Shown: positions 25,711-34,232, numbered from the stretch's first letter. The stretch is DNA of 64,000 nucleotides from Conexivisphaerales archaeon (GCA_038728585.1 JAVYTR010000002.1:124001-188000), one strand, 5' to 3'. Notes: generated by a model from the sequence alone, not told the origin. Translations and numbers: made by a program.

Positions 25711-25789
25711 GATTGTGTATTTACAGGATGAAGTATTATTATAGGCCTGTCTGAGTTTCTTCACCAAGCAATGCCAGAATGCAGACTTT

Positions 25790-27028
25790 TCAGATAGAAA
25801 GAGCGGTCTTTAGTTCGTTTCTTTCAGCAACGACCTTTCCATTTTTGATAACAGCAAGCGGTGGAAGAAGTTTCGAGAGCGCTTCCACTTCATCCCTTGC
25901 ATCCAGAAGAACGAGATCAGCCATCTTACCAGGCTCTATTCCATAACTCTTTTCGATGCGCAGAGCCTTGGCGGGGTTGACTGTTATCATGTCGAACGAA
26001 CGCTTTATTTCTTCTATTCCGGTTAACTGCTCCAGATGGACTGCCATGAACAGAACCTGAAGCATATCTCCTTTCCCAAGCGGATACCAGGGGTCCATGA
26101 TACAATCATGGCCAAGAGCAACGTTGACTCCTGACTGCAGCAGCTCCTTGATCCTAGCTATACCCCTTCTTCTTGGATACCCATCGAACCTTCCCTGCAG
26201 GTGCACATTGACCAGAGGATTCGATACTATAGTTATGTTGCTTCTCTTCAGCAAAAGTAAGAGCTTCTGCATGTAAGAACCGTTGTAGCCGTGCATCGCA
26301 GTAACATGGCCTGCGGCAACCCTTCCTTGGAAGCGCTCTCTGATCGTCTTTGCTGCGAGCACTTCCAGAAATCTTGAATTCTCATCATCTGTTTCATCAA
26401 CGTGACCGTCTATATCCTTCTTGTACCTCTTGGCTAGCTCGAAGGCAAAATCTATGGATCTAATGCCATCTTCCCTTGTGTACTCGTAATGAGGTATTAT
26501 ACCAACATTGTCGGCACCCATTTCTACAGCTCTTTCAAGAAGCGTTGCGTTACCAGGGTCTGTTAGTATTCCGTTCTGCGGAAAGGCTGTTATCTGAATG
26601 TCTATCACTCCTTTGTATTTCTCCTTCACCTTCAAAAGAGCCTTCAGAGTTTTGAGGTCTGGGTCTGAAACGTCTGCATGTGTTCTCAGGCGTGTCGTTC
26701 CGCAAGAAACTATCATTTTAAGAGCTCTTTCAGCCCTTGCAATTATGTCATCGACTGTAAGCCTCTTTTTGGCTTTGTTCCAGAGCTCTATCCCTTCGAG
26801 CAGCGTCCCTGATAAATTGTAGCCGTACATCCCCTGAGTGAGGACAGAATCCAGGTGAAAGTGCATGTCTGTGAACGATGGCAATAGCAGCCTGCCATCT
26901 GCTTTAACGATTCTATCAGCTTCGGCCTTGATTTGACTCTTTACTGACTCTATTTTTGAGCCATCTACCAAAACGTCGAATTTTCCTTCTATTCCTCTCA
27001 GCCTTACTTCTTTAAACAGTATGCTCAA
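25790..27028 (-). CDS. codA: Cytosine deaminase
   Basis: A 412-residue amidohydrolase that follows E. coli CodA with a constant offset of five residues at every active-site position. These are metal His in HFHLD (H56, H58), the substrate Gln in AFPQNG (Q151), H209 and the proton-shuttle E212 in GHVDETDDENSRF, H241 in AGHVTAMH, D308 in GHDC and W314 in DPWYPLG. NPLVNVHLQGRFD is also retained. It should hydrolyse cytosine to uracil and ammonia. One change stands out: the residue after the metal Asp is Cys309 where CodA has Asp314. TTG 27028 is chosen because a TATA box lies 28 bases before it and family similarity starts there. It is divergent from an NCS1 permease gene. Confidence 0.88.
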   Translation of the reverse strand: MSILFKEVRLRGIEGKFDVLVDGSKIESVKSQIKAEADRIVKADGRLLLPSFTDMHFHLDSVLTQGMYGYNLSGTLLEGIELWNKAKKRLTVDDIIARAERALKMIVSCGTTRLRTHADVSDPDLKTLKALLKVKEKYKGVIDIQITAFPQNGILTDPGNATLLERAVEMGADNVGIIPHYEYTREDGIRSIDFAFELAKRYKKDIDGHVDETDDENSRFLEVLAAKTIRERFQGRVAAGHVTAMHGYNGSYMQKLLLLLKRSNITIVSNPLVNVHLQGRFDGYPRRRGIARIKELLQSGVNVALGHDCIMDPWYPLGKGDMLQVLFMAVHLEQLTGIEEIKRSFDMITVNPAKALRIEKSYGIEPGKMADLVLLDARDEVEALSKLLPPLAVIKNGKVVAERNELKTALSI

Positions 27029-27050
27029 CTGACCAGCATTATCTAGCCCG

Positions 27051-27060
27051 GCATTTAAGA
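27051..27060 (-). promoter_or_regulatory. TATA box of the cytosine deaminase gene
   Basis: TCTTAAATGC on the minus strand, centred 28 bases before TTG 27028. It would be inside the gene if translation began at the earlier TTG 27073. Confidence 0.45.
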
Positions 27061-27150
27061 TTTGTAAGATCAAAATGATGTCAGGTATTCAGAAGATAAG
27101 ATAATTCAAATTTGATACAGAAAGTATGCATCAGATTGAAAAAGAGAAGA

Positions 27151-27159
27151 TTTTTAAGC
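27151..27159 (+). promoter_or_regulatory. TATA box of the NCS1 permease gene
   Basis: TTTTTAAGC is centred 27 bases before GTG 27181, supporting a leaderless GTG start. Confidence 0.45.
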
Positions 27160-27180
27160 AATTTTAGCATAAAACAGGGC

Positions 27181-28863
27181 GTGAGCAAAGAACAAGACAG
27201 CAGCAATGCTGCACCAGAAAGCAAGGTCCTAGTTGTTGACCGAGTTAGTTCTACTAAATTTTACCCGGATAAGGGATACGTCGAACTGACCAAAGAGTTT
27301 TCAGAGGAAAAATATCTCTGGAACCAGGACTTCCATCCCACTCCAGTCAAACTGAGAAATTGGGGCTCCTGGACATTTTTTGCAGTCTGGTTCGGAATGG
27401 CAGTTGAGGTTGAATCGTGGGCCCTTGTTTCGATTGGTTATTCTTTTGGACTCAACTGGTTCTGGTCACTACTTTCGGTTGTGTTGGGTAATGCAATAGT
27501 ACTCATTCCGATGATAATCCAGAGCCATGGTGGAGCTAGGTATGGAGTGCCTGAGACACCACTTACTCGAAGCAGGTGGGGGATATACGGAAACTGGATA
27601 CCTTCTATACTGAGAGGGATAATTGGCGCAGGATGGTGGGGGATCGATACATGGATAATCGCAGAATGCTTCGGTGCAATGTACATAATTTACAATCACC
27701 AGCTTCCTTCGCTTTTGGCAGCAGTCCAAAACGGGACCGCTACTCCCTTCACTATAGCATCTATCAACCCTACCCTCTTCTGGACAGTCTTTCTGCTCAC
27801 CATAGTGGTGAGGCTGATTCTGCTTTACCTCTCACCCCCAAAGACTGGGCAGAAGGTTCTGAAGCTGATATCGTGGACCGTACCTTTCATAGGTTTCATA
27901 GGGTTTGGAATACTTTTCTACAGCATGATGTCTTTATCTGGCTGGCAATGGACTGCTATTCTTGATACACCAACGCAGGTAAGCGGTTCTGACTTCTGGT
28001 ACGCATTCATAGGCCTTGTGAACGCCAACGTGGCTTTCTGGGCTACCATGGCGATAAGCATGCCAGACTACACAAGATACGCAAAATCACAATTTGCGCA
28101 AACTATGGGGCAGATTCCACTACCCCTTCTTATGCTCGGAATAGGAGCTCTTGGCCTTGTAACTACAGGGGCATCACTTGTCTACTTCAAGACCCCTATC
28201 TGGGACCCAGTTTTGCTTTCAGCTCTTGTGATCAGCAATCAGCCAATCGCCTACCTGACCCTTTTCCTTCTTATGCTGGGCATCATAATAGTCAACATTT
28301 ATGCTGATACAGTAGGCCCCGGCTATGACTTCGCCAACATCTATCCCAAGAAGCTGAGCTGGTTCAGAGGGGTTTTGATAGTTGTTCTGATAGCTGCTGT
28401 ACTTCAGGCGTGGAGCTACTACTTCAATGCAGCGAGCTATGTGGAGAACTGGTTACTGACCTATGGTGCGTTGCTTGGAGGTGTGGAAGGAATCATAGTC
28501 TTCGATTATGCACTAATCAGGCGCTTCAAGTTCGAGGTCTTCGACCTTTTCTACTCCAAAGGAAGGTTCAGATACTTCAAGGGCTTCAACCCAGCTGCAC
28601 TGATATCCTTCATAATCACAATGATTCTTGTATTTCCGCCCAATTTCTATCTCCCCACCTCTTTAGCCTCTGCCTCTCTGTACCCGTATCAGGGCTGGGT
28701 CTTCCAGAATTCCTGGATATCTGCAATATTGATTTCGGGACTGGTCTATACTCTTCTGATGATAGCCTGGGTCTTACCAAAGTACCAGCCCGAACTCAAG
28801 GGAAACATCTTCAAAGGCTATATTGCTGAAGATACGTTGAGGATATTTGAGAAAGAGGATTGA
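27181..28863 (+). CDS. NCS1-family nucleobase:cation symporter
   Basis: About 560 residues with roughly 12 membrane helices after an 80-residue hydrophilic N-terminus. The helix-1 region WNQDFHPTPVKLRNWGSWTFFA and the helix-3 segment RGIIGAGWWGIDTWI are typical of the nucleobase:cation symporter-1 family, which imports cytosine, uracil, allantoin, hydantoins or purines. Divergence from a clear cytosine deaminase makes cytosine the favoured cargo. The start GTG 27181 is set by the TATA box. A TTG at 27112 would extend the frame by 23 residues of basic sequence with no support. Confidence 0.85.
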   Translation: MSKEQDSSNAAPESKVLVVDRVSSTKFYPDKGYVELTKEFSEEKYLWNQDFHPTPVKLRNWGSWTFFAVWFGMAVEVESWALVSIGYSFGLNWFWSLLSVVLGNAIVLIPMIIQSHGGARYGVPETPLTRSRWGIYGNWIPSILRGIIGAGWWGIDTWIIAECFGAMYIIYNHQLPSLLAAVQNGTATPFTIASINPTLFWTVFLLTIVVRLILLYLSPPKTGQKVLKLISWTVPFIGFIGFGILFYSMMSLSGWQWTAILDTPTQVSGSDFWYAFIGLVNANVAFWATMAISMPDYTRYAKSQFAQTMGQIPLPLLMLGIGALGLVTTGASLVYFKTPIWDPVLLSALVISNQPIAYLTLFLLMLGIIIVNIYADTVGPGYDFANIYPKKLSWFRGVLIVVLIAAVLQAWSYYFNAASYVENWLLTYGALLGGVEGIIVFDYALIRRFKFEVFDLFYSKGRFRYFKGFNPAALISFIITMILVFPPNFYLPTSLASASLYPYQGWVFQNSWISAILISGLVYTLLMIAWVLPKYQPELKGNIFKGYIAEDTLRIFEKED

Positions 28864-28921
28864 AAATAGGAAGTGTAATCTTTAGGCTTCTTCCCCTCTT
28901 ACCTATCCAATATTAAAAACG

Positions 28922-28930
28922 TTATTAATC
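28922..28930 (+). promoter_or_regulatory. TATA box of the VOC-family gene
   Basis: TTATTAATC is centred 26 bases before GTG 28952. Confidence 0.4.
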
Positions 28931-28951
28931 GAAGACTTTGAACTTCACAAC

Positions 28952-29329
28952 GTGAGAGCGAAATTTGCCTATACGGGTATAAGAGTTAGCAGTATGGACG
29001 AGTCCATATCATTCTACACCGATGTTATGGGGATGAAGTTAGTGAGAAGGTTCAAGATAGGTGAGACGAAGGGAGAAATAGCCACCCTTTCCTCAGAAGA
29101 AGATGAAATTCTTGAACTCAACTGGTACGATAGAGAGAGCCAGTTTTATTCTGACTACGTGGTAGGCGAAGCACTAGACCATCTGGCCTTCAGGGTTGAT
29201 AGCCTCGAAGCTGCAGTAAATGAGGCAGAAAGTAAAGGCTACCCTGTTAAGGCAGAGATTAGAGCTGGAAACAGCAGATGGTGTTACATCCAGGACCCGA
29301 ACGGGATCTGGATCGAATTGTTTGAATGA
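28952..29329 (+). CDS. VOC/glyoxalase-fold protein
   Basis: A 125-residue protein of the vicinal-oxygen-chelate family with two beta-alpha-beta-beta-beta modules. Landmarks are YTGIRVSSMDESISFYTDVMGMKL at the start, LDHLAFRV mid-way (metal His) and DPNGIWIELFE at the end (metal Glu). In glyoxalase I the first module begins with a metal-binding His in an H-T-x-I-R-V context; here that place is Tyr (AYTGIRV), so the metal site may be altered and the reaction is uncertain. It is a single-gene unit, starting at GTG 28952 with a TATA box at the proper distance. Confidence 0.8.
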   Translation: MRAKFAYTGIRVSSMDESISFYTDVMGMKLVRRFKIGETKGEIATLSSEEDEILELNWYDRESQFYSDYVVGEALDHLAFRVDSLEAAVNEAESKGYPVKAEIRAGNSRWCYIQDPNGIWIELFE

Positions 29330-29478
29330 TTACATGATGATGAACTTAACCAAGTCGATTAACATCTGCAGCACTCATTTTAAGCTGAAATTAATGGCTG
29401 AAAAATACTTGGTAGATACCACATAGTGTGCTAACAGTCACTAGCACTTGTTGGGATTGACACAAAGTGTTTTACGGG

Positions 29479-29551
29479 TAGCCCGGGAAGGATTCGAACC
29501 CTCGTCGCCGGCTCCAAAGGCCAGCATGCTTGACCGCTACACCACCGGGCT
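29479..29551 (-). tRNA. tRNA-Gln (anticodon UUG)
   Basis: On the minus strand a full 73-base cloverleaf folds. The acceptor AGCCCGG pairs with CCGGGCT over all seven positions. The D stem GTGT pairs with GCAT using wobble pairs, and the anticodon stem CTGGC pairs with GCCGG around the loop CTTTGGA. The T stem GAGGG pairs with CCTTC around TTCGAAT. The anticodon is TTG, reading Gln CAA. The discriminator is A and CCA is not encoded. There is no intron. A TATA-like GGCTTATTAAC lies about 28 bases upstream, next to the end of the DUF354 gene. Confidence 0.95.
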
Positions 29552-29584
29552 GCAGAGTTCTCCCTTTATGGTGTTAATAAGCCA

Positions 29585-30637
29585 TTATCTTTTTTGCAAA
29601 TTATCTATTCTGGATGCAATAACCTCAGAAGGGTCTTCCATCGAAGAAAGTATCATCTTTGCTCTCGTTGCGAAGTTCTTGTTGGAATTTTCTTCAAGAA
29701 GCGTTGTAGCCTCCCTTATACATTCTCTTTCGTTTTTCACCTTTTTCAACAATCCGGACTTCGCAAGATAATTTTCAACATAAGTTGCTGGACCCTCGTA
29801 GGATGAAATAACAGGTACTCCTAGCAGGGCTGCTTCTGCGTTCATCGTCCCCCCGCCTCCCACCAGCAGTGAAGCTGAAGATATCAGGTTTGGCCCAAAG
29901 AACGGTTCTTTGCATATCACTACATTCGGTTCGTCAAGCATCTCAAGTTCCTGCTCTTGCTCATGGTATCTGGGAAGTAGAATTATCTTTCTATCCCTGA
30001 ATCTTTCGGAGAGCAGTTTTGCTACATTCAGCATGGAAAATTTCTGTTTCGACATGTATGAAGCTTGGGTCTCCGCGGTTCTGACGAGTAATCCTCCCTT
30101 TGCTGAACTTTCAAAAGCTGTAGGCTCCGGCCACAGGTCCCTTCTCTTGAGCCATACAGCTGGGTCAAGAGCCCTGTATGTTATTATCCTTTTGTTTTCG
30201 ATTCCATATCTGACCCAAGCTCTGGCTGGTATGACCCAGGGAGTGAAAAGAAGTGAAGAAAGAGGTATGGTCAATTTGGCCACCCATATCGAATGTGGTG
30301 AATCGTTCACTGATATGTGCATCACACCTAGGCCTGTCGCTACTCTGGCAGCTTCAGGAGAAGAAAAGGAGAGTGCCAGGTCTGGTTTTTTATCCCTGAC
30401 CAGAGGGAGAAGCTCAAGACTCCTTCGAAGACTTGCTTCCAGCTTTTCCTTTAAGTCCTTACCTCCATGTCTGCCTACAACATCTACATGCATGTTCAGC
30501 CTCTTCACCACATAATTCGTATCATGATAATCTCTAGTAGTGAACCAGACTTCGTGCCCGCTCTCTTTGAGTCTCTCTGAAACGAAGTGAAAGAAGATCA
30601 GCTGCTTCGGTGTCAGAGCGTCGATCCATATTCTCAA
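29585..30637 (-). CDS. DUF354 family protein (GT-B-like)
   Basis: A 350-residue DUF354 protein. The family's start is clear: IWIDALTPKQLIFFHFV followed by the strand EVWFTTRDY. The C-terminal half contains VGGGGTMNAEAALLGVPVISS, which resembles the donor-binding loop of GT-B glycosyltransferases and UDP-GlcNAc epimerases. The two Rossmann-like halves suggest a sugar-nucleotide-binding enzyme in surface polysaccharide or glycolipid work, but no reaction has been shown for the family to my knowledge. It stands alone between the tRNA gene and a divergent PPC-domain gene. Confidence 0.8.
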   Translation of the reverse strand: MRIWIDALTPKQLIFFHFVSERLKESGHEVWFTTRDYHDTNYVVKRLNMHVDVVGRHGGKDLKEKLEASLRRSLELLPLVRDKKPDLALSFSSPEAARVATGLGVMHISVNDSPHSIWVAKLTIPLSSLLFTPWVIPARAWVRYGIENKRIITYRALDPAVWLKRRDLWPEPTAFESSAKGGLLVRTAETQASYMSKQKFSMLNVAKLLSERFRDRKIILLPRYHEQEQELEMLDEPNVVICKEPFFGPNLISSASLLVGGGGTMNAEAALLGVPVISSYEGPATYVENYLAKSGLLKKVKNERECIREATTLLEENSNKNFATRAKMILSSMEDPSEVIASRIDNLQKR

Positions 30638-30754
30638 TGCGCAATACCCTTGCTCATCAGCATATTTAGCCCTGACATAAGTTGCTTATCTCATCGTTAC
30701 TGACACAAAGCAGACTAAAAACCAATGAAAATAAATATCAACCTCCCTAACCGG

Positions 30755-30763
30755 TTTTATATT
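30755..30763 (+). promoter_or_regulatory. TATA box of the PPC-domain gene
   Basis: TTTTATATT is centred 26 bases before ATG 30785. A GGTGAGG stretch at 30771-30777 could serve as a ribosome site if a short leader exists. Confidence 0.45.
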
Positions 30764-30784
30764 GATTATTGGTGAGGAACAGCC

Positions 30785-31189
30785 ATGGCAAAGTTATATC
30801 TTGTCGAGAAGGGAAACAAGATTCCTGAGAGTATTCTTGATATCGCAAAGAGAGAGGGAATAACAACAGCTAGGGTAGAGTGCATAGGGGCTGTCAGCGA
30901 AGTTGAACTCGCATTCTACAATCATCAGAGCAGGATGTATGAAACAAGAAAATACACAGAGGACATGGAGGTGACAGGCATGATAGGTAACGTATGCAGG
31001 ATCGATGAAAGGCTGATACTGCACATTCACGGGAACTTTGGAAGAAGAGACAATTCAGTGATAGGCGGACATGTCGTGTCAGCAACAGCAGACCCTTTCT
31101 TGGAGGTCGTCATGACAAGGACCGAGAACGAAGCTTTCAGAGAATATGACAGGGAATTGAATCTGAATGTAATTAAAAGGATAACATGA
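30785..31189 (+). CDS. PPC/DUF296 domain protein
   Basis: A 134-residue single-domain protein of the PPC (plants and prokaryotes conserved, DUF296) family. The two metal-binding histidine strands are visible as LHIHGNFGRRD and IGGHVVSATADPFLEVVM. Prokaryotic members are free-standing trimers that bind zinc; in plants the domain is linked to AT-hooks and DNA binding. No AT-hook is present here. The gene has its own TATA box and no operon partner, so its role cannot be inferred. Confidence 0.8.
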   Translation: MAKLYLVEKGNKIPESILDIAKREGITTARVECIGAVSEVELAFYNHQSRMYETRKYTEDMEVTGMIGNVCRIDERLILHIHGNFGRRDNSVIGGHVVSATADPFLEVVMTRTENEAFREYDRELNLNVIKRIT

Positions 31190-31349
31190 TGTTGTTTCTT
31201 TGGGTGTAGATATTATTGTGCATCTCGAACCGGAAAACTTACGGGCCACGAAATGCTTCGAGCATCAATATATTCAACAGCTTTTCTTCATGTAAATTGA
31301 GAGATAAAGATCGTTCTGTTGCAGGCTAATTCATTCCAGAGTAGCACAC

Positions 31350-31910
31350 ATGAAGACCAGCACAGCAGTTTTACCAGCAACAGGAACTGTATTACTTTCA
31401 ACAGCTCTCCTCTTCTCCTATTATTATGCTGTCTATAATGCTGCCACCTTGCTAATCAGCATAATTCTTCCCATCTGCTATGCCATTTCACTGCTGGCCT
31501 TCGGAAGGATCAAAATCTTTGCCTATGCTTACCTTGCATACTTCTTTTCTCTGGTCGATGATGCTCCAGTCTACTTTGATTCTGTGCTGACATGGCCTGA
31601 AGTGACGGGTGGAGTGCAACATATCGGTTTAGAATTGATACTGCATATTCTTACGCTAGGATTCATGCTTTTTGCTTTAAGAGAGGCGATAAAACCTATT
31701 AGTCTACTTGAAAGGAGAATGATTCTTCCAATCTTCCTGATTCTCATAGCTTTCCTTCTCAGCTATGCGCAGAACATTCCGCTACAACCTATTTCATCTA
31801 TGGTTAGAGGTCAATGGTACCTTCTTGACATGTTTGAGCATGTCATCTCCCTGTTCTTTTTCGTATCCTCTATCTATGTTGTGAAGTATTCAAGAAGCAC
31901 CCGAGTCTGA
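31350..31910 (+). CDS. Six-helix integral membrane protein of unknown function
   Basis: A 186-residue protein that is hydrophobic almost throughout, with about six membrane helices, short loops and a basic C-terminus (KYSRSTRV) expected inside. There are scattered acidic residues within or between helices (LVDDAPVYFDS, a Glu at LELILH, LLERR). I do not recognise the family. It ends 13 bases before the end of a convergent GYD-type gene. Confidence 0.6.
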   Translation: MKTSTAVLPATGTVLLSTALLFSYYYAVYNAATLLISIILPICYAISLLAFGRIKIFAYAYLAYFFSLVDDAPVYFDSVLTWPEVTGGVQHIGLELILHILTLGFMLFALREAIKPISLLERRMILPIFLILIAFLLSYAQNIPLQPISSMVRGQWYLLDMFEHVISLFFFVSSIYVVKYSRSTRV

Positions 31911-31923
31911 CATATGCTCCTTC

Positions 31924-32184
31924 TCATTCTTTTCCATAGCTACCGAATTTATGATATTCTACGTCCTCCCTTTTGACTGCTACCAATGTTTCGGAAGAAA
32001 CGAGGTTAACTCTCCCCATAAGCAATTCTATGACAGATTTTTCATCGGGAGACTCGAATATCACTACCTCATCATACCTGCCTAAGGTTATGTAATGGGC
32101 CAGGACTTTGATGTTCCGCTTCCTAGCTTCCTGTCGAAGCATATCGGCATCCTGTTTGCTGGGTTGCTCCTTGAACTTCGCCAT
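31924..32184 (-). CDS. GYD-domain small protein
   Basis: An 86-residue protein of the GYD (PF08734-like) family. It has a MAKFKEQ strand, a helix, then the signature LGRYDEVVIFESPDEKSVIELLM and a final ETLVAVKRED strand. These are ferredoxin-fold dimers of unknown ligand. I choose ATG 32184 since a TATA box at 32204-32212 is centred 24 bases before it; the earlier ATG at 32199 would be only about nine bases from the box. Confidence 0.75.
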   Translation of the reverse strand: MAKFKEQPSKQDADMLRQEARKRNIKVLAHYITLGRYDEVVIFESPDEKSVIELLMGRVNLVSSETLVAVKREDVEYHKFGSYGKE

Positions 32185-32203
32185 GCTTATCAATATCATA
32201 TGA

Positions 32204-32212
32204 TATTATATG
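32204..32212 (-). promoter_or_regulatory. TATA box of the GYD gene
   Basis: CATATAATA on the minus strand, 24 bases (centre) before ATG 32184. It is inside a longer AT palindrome (ATATCATATGATAT at 32193-32206). Confidence 0.5.
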
Positions 32213-32258
32213 TAAGAACCGATATTAGAACATGCCGGTCTCGGTTGTTGCCACTGAG

Positions 32259-33176
32259 CTAGTTCTTAGATGGTAGGGCTATTATTGTTCTGCTTCCTTC
32301 CCTTGATATTACCAGCTTGTCCTTGTAAACCAGGTCATACAGGACAGAATTGAACAGAGCCAAGTAGACTGGTGGAAATTGCCTTTCGAAATCAGCCTCC
32401 AGTCTGTTCTTTGTGATACGACCAGAAGCTCTGACAGATTCAAGGATCCATTGCTCTATATTCTTTCTTGTCTGCAGCTGGTCCCTATCCTGCGCACTGT
32501 CAACGATAAGCTCAGAATCGACCAACTTCTGCATTTCTTGGTTGTCTAATATTGAGCTGATCAATTCAAGCTGTTCCTTAGCTATGCTCTTCTTGCCTTC
32601 TGAAGAGTGAATAGCTGATGGTGCTGTAGGAATGTCTGTTGGGCCTGTTTGTTCACGAACTTGGGGGAAAGTGTTCTGAACGACTTCGACCTTTGCTTTT
32701 TCTGGAACAGAAACTTTTTGCAAATACCTGAACTTCCAGGTGAACAACATAAGAGCTATTACTGCTAGAATTGAAAGAGCTGGTGCCAGACTGAGCAGGA
32801 TCGGCGGTGCGATTCCTTGAGACACCCCTGCTTCTATATAACCTAGGTAAGGAGTCCCAAACTGTAAGACAGCAATTGCTGCCAGAAAAGATAGAGGCAA
32901 AGCAATCGAGAGGATCCTGTGTCTCCTGTACAGGAGTGAAAGGGTTGAGGATTGGCTCCTCAGTATGAGCAGCAATACCATACCCATGTCGGCCGCTAAG
33001 GCGAGAAAGAAGGCTACCCATGCAAGAAGGGCAGTGCTAAATCCCATGTAGACTCCTCCTTCGATTCCTTTCAGATAACCTCCAAAATGCAAAACTACGA
33101 CGAGCAAAATCAGAGATAAGAGAGTAGAAACTAGCATATTGGTGTAGAAGCGAAATCTATCCGCAGGCGGAGGCAA
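32259..33176 (-). CDS. Membrane protein with twofold repeat and C-terminal winged-helix-like domain (copy 1)
   Basis: A 305-residue protein I cannot assign to a named family. It has four membrane helices in two similar halves. Each half carries a loop of the form Y-L-x-x-I-E-x-G-V-x-x-G (GYLKGIEGGVYMG and PYLGYIEAGVSQG) followed by a long hydrophobic helix, a strong sign of internal duplication. A Gln/Ser/Thr-rich linker (about 165-215) leads to a C-terminal 70-residue domain (RKNIEQWILESV...LFNSVLYDLVYKDKL) that looks like a winged helix. The next gene upstream is a paralogue with the same layout. TTG 33176 is supported by a TATA box 29 bases before it. The topology suggests a membrane sensor with a cytoplasmic effector domain; this is inference. 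Confidence 0.65.
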   Translation of the reverse strand: MPPPADRFRFYTNMLVSTLLSLILLVVVLHFGGYLKGIEGGVYMGFSTALLAWVAFFLALAADMGMVLLLILRSQSSTLSLLYRRHRILSIALPLSFLAAIAVLQFGTPYLGYIEAGVSQGIAPPILLSLAPALSILAVIALMLFTWKFRYLQKVSVPEKAKVEVVQNTFPQVREQTGPTDIPTAPSAIHSSEGKKSIAKEQLELISSILDNQEMQKLVDSELIVDSAQDRDQLQTRKNIEQWILESVRASGRITKNRLEADFERQFPPVYLALFNSVLYDLVYKDKLVISREGSRTIIALPSKN

Positions 33177-33200
33177 CCGACTATATAAGGGGCTGCATAC

Positions 33201-33210
33201 TAATAAACTA
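33201..33210 (-). promoter_or_regulatory. TATA box of the copy 1 membrane gene
   Basis: TAGTTTATTA on the minus strand, 29 bases before TTG 33176. A second AT box (CCTTATATAG, 33181-33190) is too close to that start but could feed an internal one. Confidence 0.35.
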
Positions 33211-33233
33211 AACGTGACCGAAAAGAATTAGCA

Positions 33234-34232
33234 TTATTGCTGTTTCTGTTCTTGTTTTGGCAGAGAGATCATCATTCTGTTTCCTTCCTTGGATGTCTCA
33301 ACCTTACCCTGGTAAATCAGGTCGTAAAGCACTGAATTGAATAAGGGTACGTACACCTTCGGAAACTGCTCCTCAAAGGCCATTTCAAGTTTCCCCTTCG
33401 GTGTCTTTCCTCCTATGTTTAGCGATAGGATTATCCACTCAGCTATGTTCTTCCTTGTCTGCAGGGCGTCTCTCTCGGACTGACTTAGAGAAGAAGAAGG
33501 AGGTGAAGAGGTGAGCAAAGGTAAGTCGCTGGGAGAGATTATTGTGCTCACTTTCTTGAGCACATCCTCTTCAACCTTTGGCTGTACAGAACTAGATGGT
33601 GTTGATAATGCTTCTTGCTGCGCATAGCTGGTCTGCTGTTGGGTCTGGGTCTGCCTCTGTGGTTGTAACGCTGGAGCAGGCTGGAACTTCACTTCACTGC
33701 TGGTAGGTTCTCTATTTGCTTCGATAACGGGAGAAGGACTGGCAGAGCCACCATTTGCTGTCGATAACAGTTCAGCCGGTCCGGAACCTTGCCTTATGAG
33801 GATCAGAGCCCCGAGCACACTGAACAGTGAAACAAGCGAAGAGATCTCCATCAGAGCAGGTGGTGCGACCCCTTCAGAAATACCACGCTCTATCGGAGTA
33901 AGCAGAGAGGTACCAAACTGGATACCAAGAATTAAGGCCAAAACAATAACTATGAAGAGAAGAAGAACTTTCTTCCTTTTTGAGACTATTGAGGAAAGCG
34001 ATACTCCACGGCTACGAAGAATGAAGAGAAGTGCAAGTGAAAGTGCTGCAACAAGTGAAAATATGGAAGATAACCATATCAGTACTGCAACAGGATATCC
34101 TACTTGCACACCGTTGCCTATGCTGCCAAGATATCCAGCCCACTGCAGGGAGCCCACTAGAACGACGATGAAGAGGAGTATGTAACCGACCCAAAGAACA
34201 ACTGGATTAACCCTTACACCCAAGGCAATCAC
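33234..34232 (-). CDS. Membrane protein with twofold repeat and C-terminal winged-helix-like domain (copy 2)
   Basis: A paralogue of the following gene, about 332 residues. It has the same four helices with the paired loops GYLGSIGNGVQVG and TPIERGISEG, and a longer low-complexity linker rich in Gln, Ser, Pro and Thr (about residues 150-235, with QPQRQTQTQQQ). The C-terminal domain (RKNIAEWIILSL...LFNSVLYDLIYQGKV) is the best-conserved part between the copies. The first-half loop has lost the Glu of the IE pair, while the second keeps it. The frame is open to ATG 34286, but GTG 34232 fits a TATA box at 34261-34270 and removes a stretch unlike the paralogue. Confidence 0.6.
   Translation of the reverse strand: MIALGVRVNPVVLWVGYILLFIVVLVGSLQWAGYLGSIGNGVQVGYPVAVLIWLSSIFSLVAALSLALLFILRSRGVSLSSIVSKRKKVLLLFIVIVLALILGIQFGTSLLTPIERGISEGVAPPALMEISSLVSLFSVLGALILIRQGSGPAELLSTANGGSASPSPVIEANREPTSSEVKFQPAPALQPQRQTQTQQQTSYAQQEALSTPSSSVQPKVEEDVLKKVSTIISPSDLPLLTSSPPSSSLSQSERDALQTRKNIAEWIILSLNIGGKTPKGKLEMAFEEQFPKVYVPLFNSVLYDLIYQGKVETSKEGNRMMISLPKQEQKQQ

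Noticed and set aside
25678-25767. A 30-residue N-terminal extension of RuBisCO.
   Set aside because: The TATA box lies inside it and family similarity begins at ATG 25677.
29334-29388. A box C/D guide-RNA-like pattern (ATGATGA near 29334 and CTGA at 29385-29388).
   Set aside because: Spacing is in range, but no inner D'/C' boxes are visible and the short motifs can occur by chance after a gene end.
31250-31262. A small hairpin, ATGCT-TCG-AGCAT.
   Set aside because: A five-base stem without a T run or gene context is expected by chance; it is not called a terminator.
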